In this document: positions 63,752 through 64,000 of the stretch, one piece after another
Layout: each line of letters starts with the position of its first letter
Numbering within the stretch: position 1 is the first letter of the stretch
NCBI GenBank assembly: GCA_027533185.1
Contig: JAPZTS010000012.1
Span: 38,108-102,107 of the forward strand
Source: Leptospira sp.
GTDB lineage: Bacteria; Spirochaetota; Leptospiria; Leptospirales; Leptospiraceae
Length of the DNA: 64,000 bases
Direction: 5' to 3'
The notes under the pieces: model-generated
Database searches by the model: none
What the model was told of the DNA's origin: nothing
The model's input: the letters and a program-made list of their open reading frames with translations, nothing else
Translations under genes and position numbers: made by a program

Positions 63752-63978
63752 GATACGTCTCTGTCTCTCCGAATGATTTGATCAAGTGTCTTACATTTTT
63801 TATTTAATTTGATTTTTGCGATTTCCCGCTTCCATCCTTTTTGTTTTGAACCAACAAACGGCAAAACCTTGGCGATGGGAATGCCATGTCGAACAATGAT
63901 CAGTTCCTCTCCCTTTTCAATTTGATTAAAATAATCTTTCGTATGATTTTTGAAATCTGTATATTGGATGTATGTCAT
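63748..63978 (-). CDS. Phd/YefM-family antitoxin
   Basis: A 76-residue protein: the N-terminal Phd fold (MTYIQYTDFKNHTKDYFNQI, then GEELIIVRHGIPIAKVLPF) binds DNA as a dimer, and the C-terminal tail (IAKIKLNKKCKTLDQIIRRD) would wrap around a toxin. AGGACAG precedes the ATG. The toxin gene, coupled by ATGA, is broken (63447-63751), so this antitoxin is an orphan; it might still repress its own promoter or counter a homologous toxin elsewhere. Confidence 0.88.
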   Translation of the reverse strand: MTYIQYTDFKNHTKDYFNQIEKGEELIIVRHGIPIAKVLPFVGSKQKGWKREIAKIKLNKKCKTLDQIIRRDRDVS

Positions 63979-64000
63979 TATTCTGTCCTTTTTCTATCAT

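Noticed and set aside
1..64000. tRNA, rRNA, CRISPR arrays, insertion sequences, prophage, attachment sites
   Set aside because: I looked for cloverleaf arms, short regularly spaced repeats, transposase motifs and integrases and saw none.

Overview
The window looks like a chromosomal segment of a spirochaete of the genus Leptospira, probably the saprophytic (L. biflexa-like) side. This rests on A+T-rich sequence, many short secreted proteins with loose spirochaetal lipoboxes (FIFAC, LFVFQC, GVTYC, LSILSC, LFFTAC), a dense set of sensor kinases, adenylate cyclases and Crp/AraC/TetR regulators, and a CzcCBA metal efflux set. The species assignment is inference; I see no rRNA, tRNA, CRISPR array, insertion sequence or prophage.

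Layout. 1-2.4 kb: end of a chemotaxis receptor and a histidine kinase. 2.5-11.3 kb: small membrane or secreted proteins, a class C beta-lactamase-fold lipoprotein, two ankyrin proteins, an AraC/GyrI regulator with a VOC protein, an Acg-type nitroreductase and an outer-membrane barrel. 11.3-16.4 kb: two Crp/Fnr regulators, a PAS kinase with its receiver protein, and an alpha/beta hydrolase. 16.5-27.8 kb: a long minus-strand run that may form one transcript (MMPL-type RND transporter, LolA-like protein, outer-membrane protein, small His/Cys-rich protein, then czcCBA), with a divergent TetR gene and a palindromic operator candidate. 27.8-31.7 kb: an ABA4-like protein, a class III cyclase, a GT39 glycosyltransferase and a Cys-rich protein. 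32.1-35.7 kb: a TetR-controlled pair (FAD/2Fe-2S reductase and CrtI-like oxidoreductase) with a perfect 10-bp-arm palindrome in the divergent promoter region. 35.7-41.8 kb: an ECF sigma factor, a second cyclase, a barrel protein, a membrane-anchored AraC regulator and an exported protein. 41.9-45.6 kb: a PP2C phosphatase, kinase and receiver cassette. 45.7-54.4 kb: a hydrolase lipoprotein, an HD-GYP/LuxR fusion, a Mg2+ P-type ATPase, and a GH130/GT4 mannoside-type pair. 54.9-57.8 kb: a ferric-reductase-like flavohaem protein, cytochrome b5, a di-iron hydroxylase and a YvaD-like protein. 58-64 kb: secreted repeat lipoproteins, a TonB/AgmX-like protein, a YhhN protein, a SOUL haem protein, and a Phd antitoxin with a broken PIN toxin.

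Gene decay is a clear theme. Between intact genes lie a metallo-beta-lactamase-fold remnant (31.85-32.11 kb), an internally deleted duplicate of the 41.2-41.8 kb gene (36.65-36.77 kb), an SRPBCC/MarR chimeric remnant (36.9-37.15 kb), an aldo/keto reductase N-terminus (54.8-54.9 kb) and a frameshifted VapC (63.4-63.75 kb). The most unusual signals are a 70-bp element with two stem-loops found twice, upstream of mgtA and of the HD-GYP/LuxR gene, with a compensatory base change in one stem; the reductase/b5/hydroxylase cluster with a perfect TTGAT-N4-ATCAA box; the two TetR-type palindromes; and a hairpin that covers the Shine-Dalgarno of the 12.08 kb kinase gene.
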